Assembly: GCA_011620605.1 (NCBI GenBank)
Contig: WOYW01000006.1
Coordinates: 1-64,000, forward strand
Reading direction: 5' to 3'
DNA from: Bacteroidales bacterium
Lineage (GTDB): Bacteria > Bacteroidota > Bacteroidia > Bacteroidales > UBA932
DNA: 64,000 nucleotides
The translations under genes were made by a program, and so were the position numbers. Shown here piece by piece: positions 34,276 through 43,626 of the stretch. The first letter of the stretch is position 1. The number at the start of each line of letters is the position of its first letter. Under the pieces are notes generated by a model. The model made no database searches. It saw nothing but the letters and a program-made list of their open reading frames with translations, and had not been told where the DNA came from.

Positions 34276-35232
34276 ATGATCGAAATTTTTTACAAATCAA
34301 AAGGACAAGTCTTAAGCGACACAGAAGTAAAGATCCTGGATAAACTGGGGTTGGATGATGTTTTATGGATAGATCTGCACGATCCCACCGGAGAAGAAAA
34401 AAGAGCGGCGGAAGAATTCCTGGATACTACACTCCAAAGCAGGGCACAGGCTGAAGAAATTGAATCCTCATCCAGGTATTTTGAAACAGAAACCACAATA
34501 TTTGCCAATACAAACTTTTTAATCCCGGGTCCGGACGATTATTCTTCTGAACCAGTGTCGTTCATTATCTCGGAGAACATCCTGGTAACGTTGCGTCATA
34601 CGCCTCTCAGAACATTGTCCGAGGTTCAACGCAAGATATTGAACAATTACAAGCTCTTTCCCACAGGATATCACATCATGGTGAGTATCCTGGAAAACAG
34701 AATAGATGTGGATGCCGACTTGGTTGAGATCCTATCCAAAGAGATATCACAATTGTCCAGAAGAATTGACCTGGGTGAATCGATGGGTGAAAACTTCCTG
34801 TTGGATGTGAATCAGTTACAGGAAAACACCATGGTAATCCGGGCCAACGGTGTGGATAAACAAAGGGTATTATCGGGAATCCTTAAAAGCGATAAATTCC
34901 CCAGGGATGTTTATTCCAAGCTTGAGGTATTGAACAAAGACGTGGATTCACTGATACATCACGCCAATTTTAGTTTTGAACGTCTTGAATACCTGCAAAA
35001 TACCGCTCTGGGTCTTATCAACCTGGAACAGAATAAACTGATGAGGATTTTTACGTTCGTTTCGCTGTTGCTGATGCCTCCAACACTCATTGCCAGTATT
35101 TATGGGATGAATGTAAAATTACCGATCATTTCGGAACATAAATGGTGGGATTTTGCCTTGTTGCTGTTCCTTATGCTTCTGTCTGTAGTATTGGCAATAT
35201 GGCTGTTCAGGAGACGGAAAATGATCAAATGA
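34276..35232 (+). CDS. corA: CorA-like divalent metal (magnesium/cobalt) transporter
   Basis: A 318-residue CorA-family channel. The large N-terminal cytoplasmic domain (1-255) ends in the long stalk helix; two C-terminal membrane segments follow, with the selectivity motif YGMNVKLP at the end of the first (about residue 276-283). It forms a pentamer that imports Mg2+, sometimes Co2+ or Ni2+. Preceded by its own promoter and long leader. Its stop overlaps the ATG of the glycyl radical enzyme (ATGA at 35229-35232), an odd partner for a Mg channel. Confidence 0.9.
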   Translation: MIEIFYKSKGQVLSDTEVKILDKLGLDDVLWIDLHDPTGEEKRAAEEFLDTTLQSRAQAEEIESSSRYFETETTIFANTNFLIPGPDDYSSEPVSFIISENILVTLRHTPLRTLSEVQRKILNNYKLFPTGYHIMVSILENRIDVDADLVEILSKEISQLSRRIDLGESMGENFLLDVNQLQENTMVIRANGVDKQRVLSGILKSDKFPRDVYSKLEVLNKDVDSLIHHANFSFERLEYLQNTALGLINLEQNKLMRIFTFVSLLLMPPTLIASIYGMNVKLPIISEHKWWDFALLLFLMLLSVVLAIWLFRRRKMIK

Positions 35233-37616
35233 AACATATGTCATCTTTTAATGAAAGAGTTTCTCATTTGAGAGAATCTTCGTACCTGGCCGAACCGTCT
35301 TTGAGTATTGAAAGGGCCCGGATCATGACTGATTTTTACAGGAAAAACGAGAAAAAACACCCTGTGCCGGTGTTAAGAGCGTTGTCTTTCAGGGAATTAT
35401 GTGAAAAGCAGTCCATCTATATTGGTGACCGGGAACTCATAGTAGGAGAACGAGGTCCCCGTCCCAAGGCCGTACCTACCTACCCGGAACTGACCTGTCA
35501 CAGTGTGGAGGACCTTCATATCCTCAATACAAGGGAACGTCAACGTTACAGGGTCTCCGAAGAAGACATTCGTATCTACAGTAATGAAATAATACCTTTC
35601 TGGAAAGGAAAGACACAAAGAGAAAGAATTTTTTCCATACTGCCCGGGGACTGGAAACTAATGTATGAAAGCGGCCTGTTTACCGAATTTGCCGAACAGC
35701 GGGCTCCGGGGCATACTGCCCTGGACGGGAAGATCTACAAGTACGGAATGAATGATTTCCATCGCCGGATTGCCGGAGTACTGTCCGGGATCAATTCCTC
35801 TAACGATCCGGATAAGAACCGGAAAAGAGAGATGTTGCAGGCGATGGATATTGCCTGTGAAGCTTTGATCATCTTTGCAAAACGTCATGCCGCACTGGCA
35901 CAGAAAATGGCCGGAGAGTGCAGGGAGCGGGGAGATAGGAGCAGGGCTGCGGAGCTGGAGAGCATTGCCGCTACATGCCGCCGCGTACCTGCCAATGCCC
36001 CTTCCGGTTACCGGGAAGCCCTACAGATGTATTGGTTCGTTCACCTGGGAACCATCATGGAACTCAACGGGTGGGATGCCATGAATCCCGGACATCTTGA
36101 TCAGCACCTGGAACCTTTTTACCGGAAGGAAATTGAATCCGGGACACTTTCGGAAGATGAAGCCCGGGAATGGATGGCTTGCCTGTTTATAAAAGTCAAC
36201 AATCATCCGGCTCCGCCAAAAGTGGGGGTGACTGCCCGTGAAAGCGGCACTTATAATGATTTTACGAACATCAATATTGGCGGGGTAAGACCCGACGGGA
36301 CCGATGCCGTGAATCCGGTATCGTATATTATGCTTGAAACACTGGGAGAACTTCATCTTCTTCAACCGGGAGTCTCGGCACACATTGCATCCTGCACTCC
36401 AGATCGTTTTCTACTGGAAAGTTGCCGGGTAATAAGCAAAGGCTACGGGTATCCCTCGCTTTTCAATCCCGATGTTTATATCAAAGAACTCACCAGGCAG
36501 GGAAAAACCATCCGGGATGCCCGGGAAGGAGGCTGCAGCGGTTGTATAGAGGTGGGAGCTTTCGGGAAAGAAGCTTATTTATTGACGGGGTACCTGAATG
36601 TAGCCAAAATTTTGGAAATCACCCTCAACAACGGAACAGATCCCGTTACAGGAAAGACAGTGTGCCTGGCAACGGGAGACCCTACGCAATTTGATTCGTT
36701 CGAAGACTTTTACAACGCTTTTATTAAACAGCTCAATTATGTCATAGATACCAAGATCAGGGTGAATCGCCAAATTGAGCGCCTGACGGCCCAAATGACA
36801 CCTGCTCCGTTCCTTTCTGTGTTAATTGATGATTGCATAGAAAAGGGCAAAGATTATTATGACGGAGGACCCAGGTACAATACTTCGTATATACAATGTA
36901 CCGGGCTGGGCACAGTGACTGATTGTCTGTCGGCCATAAAAAAGCATATTTATGAAGACCGGAAGTGGTCTATGAAGGAACTGTTGCACATGTTATCCAA
37001 GAATTTCAGGGAATATGAACCCGTACGGCAGTATCTGCTCAATAAAACCTCTTTTTTCGGTAACGATGACGATTATGCAGACAGTCTGGCTGTGAGGCTG
37101 TATGAGGATATGTTCCGTGCCATAGACGGAAAGCCCAATACCCGGGGCGGTGTTTTTCACATGGATTTACTGTCTACTACCTGTCATGTTTATTTTGGAT
37201 CGGTCACCGGTGCGTTACCTAACGGTCGCATGGCCGGACGTCCATTATCCGATGGGACGTCTCCTTCACACGGAGCCGACAGGAACGGACCAACGGCCGT
37301 TATTCGTTCCCTTTCAAGACTGGACCAGGAAAGATCAGGAGGCACGTTGCTGAATCAGCGTTTTTCTCCTTCTATGATGAGATCAGTCCGGGACCGGGAA
37401 AAACTGGGCTGCCTAATCCGCTGCTATTTTGAATCGGGAGGTCATCATATACAGTTCAATGTTGTGGATACCAAGACACTGCGTCAGGCTCAAAAAGAGC
37501 CGGAATTGTATCGTGATCTTATGGTACGGGTAGCCGGATACAGTGATTATTTCAATCACCTTGATCCTGCTTTACAGGAAGATATTATCTGCCGGACTAT
37601 GAATGAGGGATTCTAA
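35229..37616 (+). CDS. hypD: Glycyl radical enzyme, HypD-like (trans-4-hydroxy-L-proline dehydratase group)
   Basis: A 795-residue glycyl radical enzyme. The active-site Cys is C439 in EGGCSGCIEVGAFGKEAY, followed by the general-base Glu E441; the radical Gly is G770 in RVAGYSDYF. An N-terminus LSIERARIMTDFYRKNE..PVLRALSF, EQRAPGHT (H162) and Y450 fit my recollection of HypD, which dehydrates hydroxyproline to pyrroline-5-carboxylate. The segment LQPGVSAHIASCTP differs from the LQPSSNVQIS-type stretch I remember for HypD, so a related substrate is possible. The start at 35229 overlaps the corA stop. The activase follows. No proC is seen nearby. The enzyme is oxygen-sensitive. Confidence 0.75.
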   Translation: MKHMSSFNERVSHLRESSYLAEPSLSIERARIMTDFYRKNEKKHPVPVLRALSFRELCEKQSIYIGDRELIVGERGPRPKAVPTYPELTCHSVEDLHILNTRERQRYRVSEEDIRIYSNEIIPFWKGKTQRERIFSILPGDWKLMYESGLFTEFAEQRAPGHTALDGKIYKYGMNDFHRRIAGVLSGINSSNDPDKNRKREMLQAMDIACEALIIFAKRHAALAQKMAGECRERGDRSRAAELESIAATCRRVPANAPSGYREALQMYWFVHLGTIMELNGWDAMNPGHLDQHLEPFYRKEIESGTLSEDEAREWMACLFIKVNNHPAPPKVGVTARESGTYNDFTNINIGGVRPDGTDAVNPVSYIMLETLGELHLLQPGVSAHIASCTPDRFLLESCRVISKGYGYPSLFNPDVYIKELTRQGKTIRDAREGGCSGCIEVGAFGKEAYLLTGYLNVAKILEITLNNGTDPVTGKTVCLATGDPTQFDSFEDFYNAFIKQLNYVIDTKIRVNRQIERLTAQMTPAPFLSVLIDDCIEKGKDYYDGGPRYNTSYIQCTGLGTVTDCLSAIKKHIYEDRKWSMKELLHMLSKNFREYEPVRQYLLNKTSFFGNDDDYADSLAVRLYEDMFRAIDGKPNTRGGVFHMDLLSTTCHVYFGSVTGALPNGRMAGRPLSDGTSPSHGADRNGPTAVIRSLSRLDQERSGGTLLNQRFSPSMMRSVRDREKLGCLIRCYFESGGHHIQFNVVDTKTLRQAQKEPELYRDLMVRVAGYSDYFNHLDPALQEDIICRTMNEGF

Positions 37617-37620
37617 GATC

Positions 37621-38472
37621 ATGTCTGTTCAAGGTTGCATTTTTGATATTAAGCGGTACGCCATTCATGACGGGCCAGGGATCCGTATGAGTCTTTTTTT
37701 TAAAGGATGTCCTTTGTCCTGCCGGTGGTGTCACAACCCTGAAGGGATAGATCCAAGGCCACAGCTGATCTTCAATAAATCCCGTTGCCTGGGATGCAAT
37801 GCCTGTGAGGATCAGACTCTGGCTGATAACTGTCCTGCTGGTGCGCTGGAGTTTTGTGGAAAATATATGGAAGCCGGACAGGTTATGGGAATCATTCTCA
37901 GGGAAAAATTATTTTTTGATCGTTCCGGAGGCGGTGTCACATTTACCGGTGGCGAACCCCTTTCCCAGCCCGCTTTTTTATTGCATCTTCTTAAGAAATG
38001 TAAAGAAAATGGGATTCATACTGCCGTGGATACCTCCCTGTATGCTTCCCGGAAGGTGGTAAGCCGGATGATCCCCTATACCGGACTGTTCCTGGCGGAT
38101 CTGAAAATAATGGATCCTTTGCAGCATAAAAAATTTACTGGTGTAGACAATGATCTGATCCAAGACAATTTGCGGACCATAGCCTGTTCAGGAGTGCCTT
38201 TTTTTTTACGGATCCCTTTTATACATGGGATAAATGACAAGGGTTCATGCATTAATGAAATGGTCCGTTTTATTTTGGAATTACATGAATCGGGCAATCT
38301 GTCAGGGGTTCATGTCCTTCCCTATCACAATTTTGGAACGGATAAGCAAAAACGTATTATAAGCGGGAAAGTGCCTGCTCAACAATCATTTTCAGCACCG
38401 ACAAAAGAGAGTATAAATTCTTTGCTTGTAAAGTTACAAGTCCTTGGGATAGATACCGTGATTGGTGGTTAA
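37621..38472 (+). CDS. Glycyl radical enzyme activating enzyme (radical SAM), with one extra Fe-S cluster
   Basis: A 283-residue activase from ATG 37621 (an in-frame ATG at 37603 overlaps the enzyme gene). It installs the radical on the Gly of the preceding enzyme using SAM. The radical SAM motif is GCPLSCRWCHNPEG (CxxxCxxC), and the SAM-contact GGE region is FTGGEPLSQP. Activases of this group usually carry a ferredoxin-like insert with two clusters; here only one Cys set is visible, CLGCNAC plus a later NCPAGA, and the insert is short. The pairing with the upstream gene is certain by position. Confidence 0.85.
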   Translation: MSVQGCIFDIKRYAIHDGPGIRMSLFFKGCPLSCRWCHNPEGIDPRPQLIFNKSRCLGCNACEDQTLADNCPAGALEFCGKYMEAGQVMGIILREKLFFDRSGGGVTFTGGEPLSQPAFLLHLLKKCKENGIHTAVDTSLYASRKVVSRMIPYTGLFLADLKIMDPLQHKKFTGVDNDLIQDNLRTIACSGVPFFLRIPFIHGINDKGSCINEMVRFILELHESGNLSGVHVLPYHNFGTDKQKRIISGKVPAQQSFSAPTKESINSLLVKLQVLGIDTVIGG

Positions 38473-38476
38473 TACG

Positions 38477-40264
38477 TCAGATCACCAGCGGAGCTGTTTT
38501 CTTTTCCAGCCACACCGATTCTTCATAAGTCAGGTAAGGAGCCAGTTTTGTCAAAACAGACCTGTTGTATGTATTAAGCCATTCCACTTCTGATCTTTCC
38601 ATAAGTGAAATAAGCAGCGGAGAGGTATCTATATGGCATAAGGTGAGTGTCTCAAATCCCAGCCAGACTCCGAATTCATTTTCTTCCAGCGTTTGGCACA
38701 ATAAAACATTTTCATGACGTACCCCGTGTGATCCTTCCCGGTAGATGCCCGGTTCGTTGGATGTTACCATACCGGGAAGCATGTCCTGATCTTTCCATGT
38801 CATCCTTATATCCTGAGGACCTTCGTGTACATAGAGAAAATGCCCTGTCCCATGCCCTGTCCCGTGTCCGTAATTCCTGCGGTGCCTCCATAAGGGATCC
38901 CTGGCCAGCATATCCAGATGGGTCCCTTTGGTTCCCTTGAGAAAAACGGCCCGGCTCAATGCGATCATTCCTTTCAGGGCTAATGTATAATCTTCTTGTT
39001 CCTGTTGTTTTAAGGGGCCTAATGGGACTGTGCGTGTAATGTCCGTTGTCCCGTATAAATAGTGTCCTCCTGAATCTATCAGGAACAGTCCTTTTTTCAG
39101 GAGAGTGAGAGAAGTTGCGGGGTTCGGTGCATAGTGGGGAAGGGAGGCATTGGGCCCGTAAGCCGAAATGTATTGAAAACTGTCTCCCATGGCTCCGTCG
39201 GCCAAGGTTCGCATCCAGGAAAGTTTTTTTGCAGCATCGGTTTCTGTCAGGACGACGTCTTTTTCAAGTGATCTCTCCAACCAGAAGAAAAAACGTTCCA
39301 GGGCCACCCCGTCGTTCAGGTATGCCTTTTTGAATCCGTCAGTCTCAACGGGATTTTTGATGGCTTTATCAAGTATCACGGGCGATTGGACATCATGGAC
39401 AGTACAATTTGTAAGCAAATTTTGAAATATGCTGTAATTTAAAGTATTCCCGTCAGTCATTATCCTGGTTTGAGCAGGGAGGGATTGCAGAACGTGGGGA
39501 AGGGAATCATACGGCATGACCGATACGCCTTGTTCATTAAGTATCTTGTTGACATTCTCATTTACTTTCCCCGGAGTAACAAAAAGTGTGGCATTTTTTT
39601 CATCGATAAGGGCATAAGAAACGGCAACGGGATTGAAAGGAATATCGTGACAACGTATATTGAACAGCCATGCTATCTGATCCAGGCTGTTCAGAAGAAT
39701 ATGCGTACAGCCCTGTTCTTTGATCTGCTTGCGTATACGGTCCAGTTTTTCCCGGGTATTCTTACCACTGAATTGTTCTTCAAGAATAAAAACAGGGTTC
39801 AGGGGAAGTCCCGGTCTGTCATTCCAGATGGGGTACAGAAAAGAAGGCCTGTTATCTACTGTAGCGTTCAGTGCCCCGAGAACTCCTTTCAGGTGTTCTG
39901 CTTCCCGGTATGTAAGGCATTCTCCGTCAATCCCGACAACAGCTCCCGGAGTAAGATTTGCGGCCAGCCATTCGGGATAATCTACGGTATCGGGTACCCG
40001 TAAGGGGTGTAATTCGAATTCGGTTCCTTCCAGTTCTTTCCGGGACTGGATGAAATATCGGGTGTCTGTCCACAATCCGGCATGAGAACGGGTAATTACC
40101 ACCGTCCCGTAAGAACCTGTAAAGCCGGATATCCATTTTCTTTGCTGCCAGCGTTCCGGCAGGTATTCACTGCCGTGAGGATCTGTTCCGGAAATGATCA
40201 CTGCATCCCATCCTGCATCCTGCATCAGCAACCTAAGTGTTTTAATTTTTTCTGTAATATTCAT
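38477..40264 (-). CDS. pepP: Xaa-Pro aminopeptidase (M24B, aminopeptidase P)
   Basis: A 595-residue cytosolic metallopeptidase with two creatinase-like N-terminal domains and a C-terminal pita-bread domain. Metal ligands are visible: Asp in LIDSGGHYLYGTTDITR, His in HGTGHGTGHFLYVHEGPQ, and Glu residues in TSNEPGIYREGSHGVRHEN. It removes the N-terminal residue from peptides with Pro (or hydroxyproline) in second place. The length matches the large eukaryotic-like APP1 group common in Bacteroidetes. It converges with the activase (4-bp gap) and the transporter gene ends 3 bp upstream. Confidence 0.92.
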   Translation of the reverse strand: MNITEKIKTLRLLMQDAGWDAVIISGTDPHGSEYLPERWQQRKWISGFTGSYGTVVITRSHAGLWTDTRYFIQSRKELEGTEFELHPLRVPDTVDYPEWLAANLTPGAVVGIDGECLTYREAEHLKGVLGALNATVDNRPSFLYPIWNDRPGLPLNPVFILEEQFSGKNTREKLDRIRKQIKEQGCTHILLNSLDQIAWLFNIRCHDIPFNPVAVSYALIDEKNATLFVTPGKVNENVNKILNEQGVSVMPYDSLPHVLQSLPAQTRIMTDGNTLNYSIFQNLLTNCTVHDVQSPVILDKAIKNPVETDGFKKAYLNDGVALERFFFWLERSLEKDVVLTETDAAKKLSWMRTLADGAMGDSFQYISAYGPNASLPHYAPNPATSLTLLKKGLFLIDSGGHYLYGTTDITRTVPLGPLKQQEQEDYTLALKGMIALSRAVFLKGTKGTHLDMLARDPLWRHRRNYGHGTGHGTGHFLYVHEGPQDIRMTWKDQDMLPGMVTSNEPGIYREGSHGVRHENVLLCQTLEENEFGVWLGFETLTLCHIDTSPLLISLMERSEVEWLNTYNRSVLTKLAPYLTYEESVWLEKKTAPLVI

Positions 40265-40267
40265 GAA

Positions 40268-41557
40268 TTACATTTGTTTTCTAATAACAATACGGTTAAA
40301 GACCATAAGCCCGACTACGCTGGTTAGTCCTATGCAACTGAATATCAGCCATAAAATATCCGGTCTGCCCATATTGTCCACAAAATGATTGTACAAAGGA
40401 GCTCCTATGAATCCGCCCACAAAACTTCCAATGACACTGCAGAAAAACGAATATCCCATGTAAAGACCTTTTTTGTCAGCAGGTGCAATAAGGCTTACGA
40501 AGGAATTGAACTTGGGATGCGCCGTCATCTCGCCAAGTGTGAAAACGATACATCCCGTTATAAATACCCAGGCATTCCCGGATACGGCAAGTATGGCCAT
40601 TCCCACAGTCCCCAGTCCTATGCCCGTTATGATAGTGGGCAGGGCTTTAAAACGGTTTACAAGCCTGGAAACAAACAGTTGCAACAGGATTATTACCCCG
40701 GCATTGAGGACAGTTACGTGTTCCACATCAAATTTCCATCCGGCAGGCTTTCCCGTGATCCATTCCAAAGCCGTATTCACCGCATGATTCACGGAAGCCA
40801 TGTCCATCTGGTCGTGTACATACCATAAAACAGTGCCGTACATTTGAAAATACATGATCCAGAACCCGGAATACAACAATATCATGACAATAAACTTCCA
40901 GTCCCTGAATACCAGGGCCATGTCTTTGAAGACCCGGGTTATGGATTCTTTTGACCTTTGGGGCTGAGGTTCTTTATAGAAAAAAATATTGATCAGCAAA
41001 AGCACAACTCCGGTGGCGGCTGCCATCCAGAAAACGTAGCTGTATGATTGCTTTTTCAAAACAGGCACAAGTATGAGCGGAAAAAGGAATGCTCCCAGGT
41101 TAATGGCCCAATAGAAGATCCCAAAGCCAAGTGTAGAATTTTTTGCGTTTGTTGAGTGTGCGATCGTTCCGGAGATAACAGGTTTAAACAGGCCGGCACC
41201 AATAGCCATGACTATGAGAGAGGCAAAGACCAGTCCGTAAGATTCTGTCAGTCCGGTTAGAAAATATCCTGTTGCCAGGAACGTGAACGACACCATCAGC
41301 ATATTTCTGAATCCGTACCTGTCTGCCAAAGCCCCGGCAAAGATCGGAAGGAAGTACAAGAGGGGAGGAATTGTCCCCATAATGGCTCCGGCGGCTTCCC
41401 TGGAAAATCCCAGTCCCCCCTGGTCGCCTGAAAGCACAAGATAAACAGATAAAACGGAAAGAACCCCGTAATAGGCTCCCCGTTCAAAAAATTCCATTAT
41501 TATTGCCGTCCAATAGTTTTTTGGGAATGATCTGATACCGGATTTGTTTGTTTTCAT
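40268..41557 (-). CDS. MFS transporter, POT/peptide-type
   Basis: A 429-residue inner-membrane carrier with about 12 hydrophobic segments. The first has EFFERGAYYGVLSV, close to the ExxERFxYYG motif of proton-coupled oligopeptide transporters, and the A-type loop GALADRYGFRNML follows. GLFKPVISGTIAHS is also POT-like. It probably imports di- or tripeptides. The chain is a little short for the bacterial POT group (about 450-500). It lies 3 bp upstream of the Xaa-Pro aminopeptidase, so import and cleavage of proline peptides may be linked. ATG 41557 is preferred over TTG 41560. Confidence 0.75.
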   Translation of the reverse strand: MKTNKSGIRSFPKNYWTAIIMEFFERGAYYGVLSVLSVYLVLSGDQGGLGFSREAAGAIMGTIPPLLYFLPIFAGALADRYGFRNMLMVSFTFLATGYFLTGLTESYGLVFASLIVMAIGAGLFKPVISGTIAHSTNAKNSTLGFGIFYWAINLGAFLFPLILVPVLKKQSYSYVFWMAAATGVVLLLINIFFYKEPQPQRSKESITRVFKDMALVFRDWKFIVMILLYSGFWIMYFQMYGTVLWYVHDQMDMASVNHAVNTALEWITGKPAGWKFDVEHVTVLNAGVIILLQLFVSRLVNRFKALPTIITGIGLGTVGMAILAVSGNAWVFITGCIVFTLGEMTAHPKFNSFVSLIAPADKKGLYMGYSFFCSVIGSFVGGFIGAPLYNHFVDNMGRPDILWLIFSCIGLTSVVGLMVFNRIVIRKQM

Positions 41558-41599
41558 CAAAAAAATGGGCTAAAAATTGATTCCGTAAAGTTACATTCT

Positions 41600-41630
41600 T
41601 TTGATAATTAAAAAATAACATTTACTTTTG
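41600..41630 (+). promoter_or_regulatory. Promoter of rpsA
   Basis: TTTG (41600-41603), 19 bases, TACTTTTG (41623-41630): an ideal Bacteroidetes promoter. The 17 bases from 41623 are the same as those before tig. The leader to ATG 41695 is about 60 bases and holds CCCCTTGCAAAGGG, a small hairpin just after the start site. Confidence 0.8.
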
Positions 41631-41694
41631 CAGCCCCTTGCAAAGGGATTATAAATAATGTCTAACATTCTAATTTTTATTGAAATTAAACAAA

Positions 41695-43626
41695 ATGGCA
41701 AAAGAAAAAGATTTGTCCCCTAAAAAAAGCCTGAAGGACGATCAGGATCCGGAGGAGATCATTGTCCGGAAAAACGAAGAGGTTGTAGATTATTCGGAAG
41801 ATCTCAACACAGAAGATAACCAACCTAAAAACAGGATCAGCAATGCTTCCGTTCCGATAGATGAGTTTGACTGGGAAGCTTTTGAAAAGGAAACTGTCTA
41901 CGACACCGATAAAAGCGTTATTGAAGATCAGTATCTTCAGACACTTAACAAGGTTATAGAAAATGAGATCGTAGAAGGAACCGTTGTAGCCCTGAACAAA
42001 AGGGAAGTAATTGTAAACATTGGATTCAAGAGTGAAGGAGTTATCTCTGTCAACGAATTCCGTTACAATCCGGAATTGGCTGCAGGTGACAAGGTGGATG
42101 TTTATGTTGAAACTGCCGAGGACAAAAAGGGACAATTGATCCTATCACATAAAAAAGCCCGTTCCCTGCGTTCGTGGGATCGCATCAACGAGGCTTACGA
42201 TAAAGATGAGATCGTTAAGGGGTATATCAAGTGCCGGACCAAAGGCGGTATGATAGTGGATGTGTTTGGTATAGAAGCCTTCCTGCCCGGTTCACAGATT
42301 GACGTGAAACCCATCCGTGATTACGATATTTATGTAGATAAAACCATGGAATTCAAGATTGTGAAGATCAATCACGAATACAGGAATGTGGTCGTATCTC
42401 ATAAAGCCCTGATAGAAGCAGAACTGGAAGCTCAGAAAGCCGATATAATTGGGAAACTGGAAAAAGGTCAGATCCTTGAGGGAACTGTCAAGAACATTAC
42501 TTCCTACGGTGTATTTGTGGACCTGGGAGGTGTTGACGGACTGATCCATATTACGGACCTTTCCTGGGGTCGCATAAACCATCCGGATGAAATTGTACAG
42601 CTTGATCAGAAGATCAATGTGGTTATTCTGGACTTTGACGATACCAAAAAACGTATTGCATTGGGCCTGAAACAGCTTACACCCCACCCATGGGATTCGC
42701 TGGGAGATAACATTACCGTAGGGACAGTTGTGAAAGGACGCGTTGTTGTCATAGCAGATTATGGAGCTTTTGTTGAGATCCATCCCGGCGTGGAAGGCCT
42801 GATCCATGTGACTGAAATTTCCTGGTCTTCACATTTGCGCAGTGCCCAGGACTTCCTGAAAGTAGGACAGGAAGTGGATGCCGTGGTTTTAACCATAGAT
42901 AAAGAAGAAAGAAAAATGTCCCTGGGTATCAAACAACTGAAACCCGATCCCTGGGCAACGATCAATGAAAAATATCCCGTAGATTCCAGACATAATGCAG
43001 TAGTGAGAAACTTTACCAATTTCGGTATCTTCGTTGAATTGGAAGAGGGCGTGGAAGGATTGGTTCATATAAGTGATCTGTCCTGGTCCAAAAAAGTGAA
43101 ACACCCCTCCGAGTTCACATCTATAGGAGAAAACCTGGAAGTGGTGGTCCTGGAAGTTGATCAGGAAAACAGGCGGCTTCGTCTGGGACACAAACAATTG
43201 GAAGAGAATCCCTGGGAAGTGTTCGAAACAGTATTTACTCCCGGATCCGTTCATGAAGGAACCATTACCAATTTTGTGGACAAAGGCGCTACAGTAACTT
43301 TACCTTACGGAATAGAATGCTTTGTAAGTCAGAAGAATCTTACCAAAGAAGACGGTACGGCCGTTGCCATGGAAGAAAAACTGCCTTTTAAAGTTCTGGA
43401 ATTCAACAAGAACAGCAAGCGTATTAGTATATCACATACACGTACCTGGGAACAGGATGTGAAAAAAGAACCCGTTGCCAAGGGAAATGCCGGTAACGAA
43501 CCTGAAAGCACCCAGAAAGCTGTCAAGAAATTGAAAGCCAACTTGGAAAAAACGACGCTTGGAGATATTTCCGATTTGGCTGCCCTGAAATCGGAGATGG
43601 AACAAAATGCCACTAACACTGACTAG
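41695..43626 (+). CDS. rpsA: 30S ribosomal protein S1
   Basis: A 643-residue S1 protein with six S1 OB-fold repeats: examples are VEGTVVALNKREVIVNIGFKSEG..., GTVKNITSYGVFVDLGGVDG, GRVVVIADYGAFVEIHPG and VVRNFTNFGIFVELEEG, each followed by a conserved Trp-containing segment (SWGRINHP, SWSSHLRS, SWSKKVKHP). An acidic N-terminal extension of about 90 residues and a Lys/Glu-rich tail are typical in this phylum. S1 binds mRNA to the ribosome; in Bacteroidetes it matters because Shine-Dalgarno signals are weak. The start at 41695 follows a long leader. Confidence 0.96.
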   Translation: MAKEKDLSPKKSLKDDQDPEEIIVRKNEEVVDYSEDLNTEDNQPKNRISNASVPIDEFDWEAFEKETVYDTDKSVIEDQYLQTLNKVIENEIVEGTVVALNKREVIVNIGFKSEGVISVNEFRYNPELAAGDKVDVYVETAEDKKGQLILSHKKARSLRSWDRINEAYDKDEIVKGYIKCRTKGGMIVDVFGIEAFLPGSQIDVKPIRDYDIYVDKTMEFKIVKINHEYRNVVVSHKALIEAELEAQKADIIGKLEKGQILEGTVKNITSYGVFVDLGGVDGLIHITDLSWGRINHPDEIVQLDQKINVVILDFDDTKKRIALGLKQLTPHPWDSLGDNITVGTVVKGRVVVIADYGAFVEIHPGVEGLIHVTEISWSSHLRSAQDFLKVGQEVDAVVLTIDKEERKMSLGIKQLKPDPWATINEKYPVDSRHNAVVRNFTNFGIFVELEEGVEGLVHISDLSWSKKVKHPSEFTSIGENLEVVVLEVDQENRRLRLGHKQLEENPWEVFETVFTPGSVHEGTITNFVDKGATVTLPYGIECFVSQKNLTKEDGTAVAMEEKLPFKVLEFNKNSKRISISHTRTWEQDVKKEPVAKGNAGNEPESTQKAVKKLKANLEKTTLGDISDLAALKSEMEQNATNTD

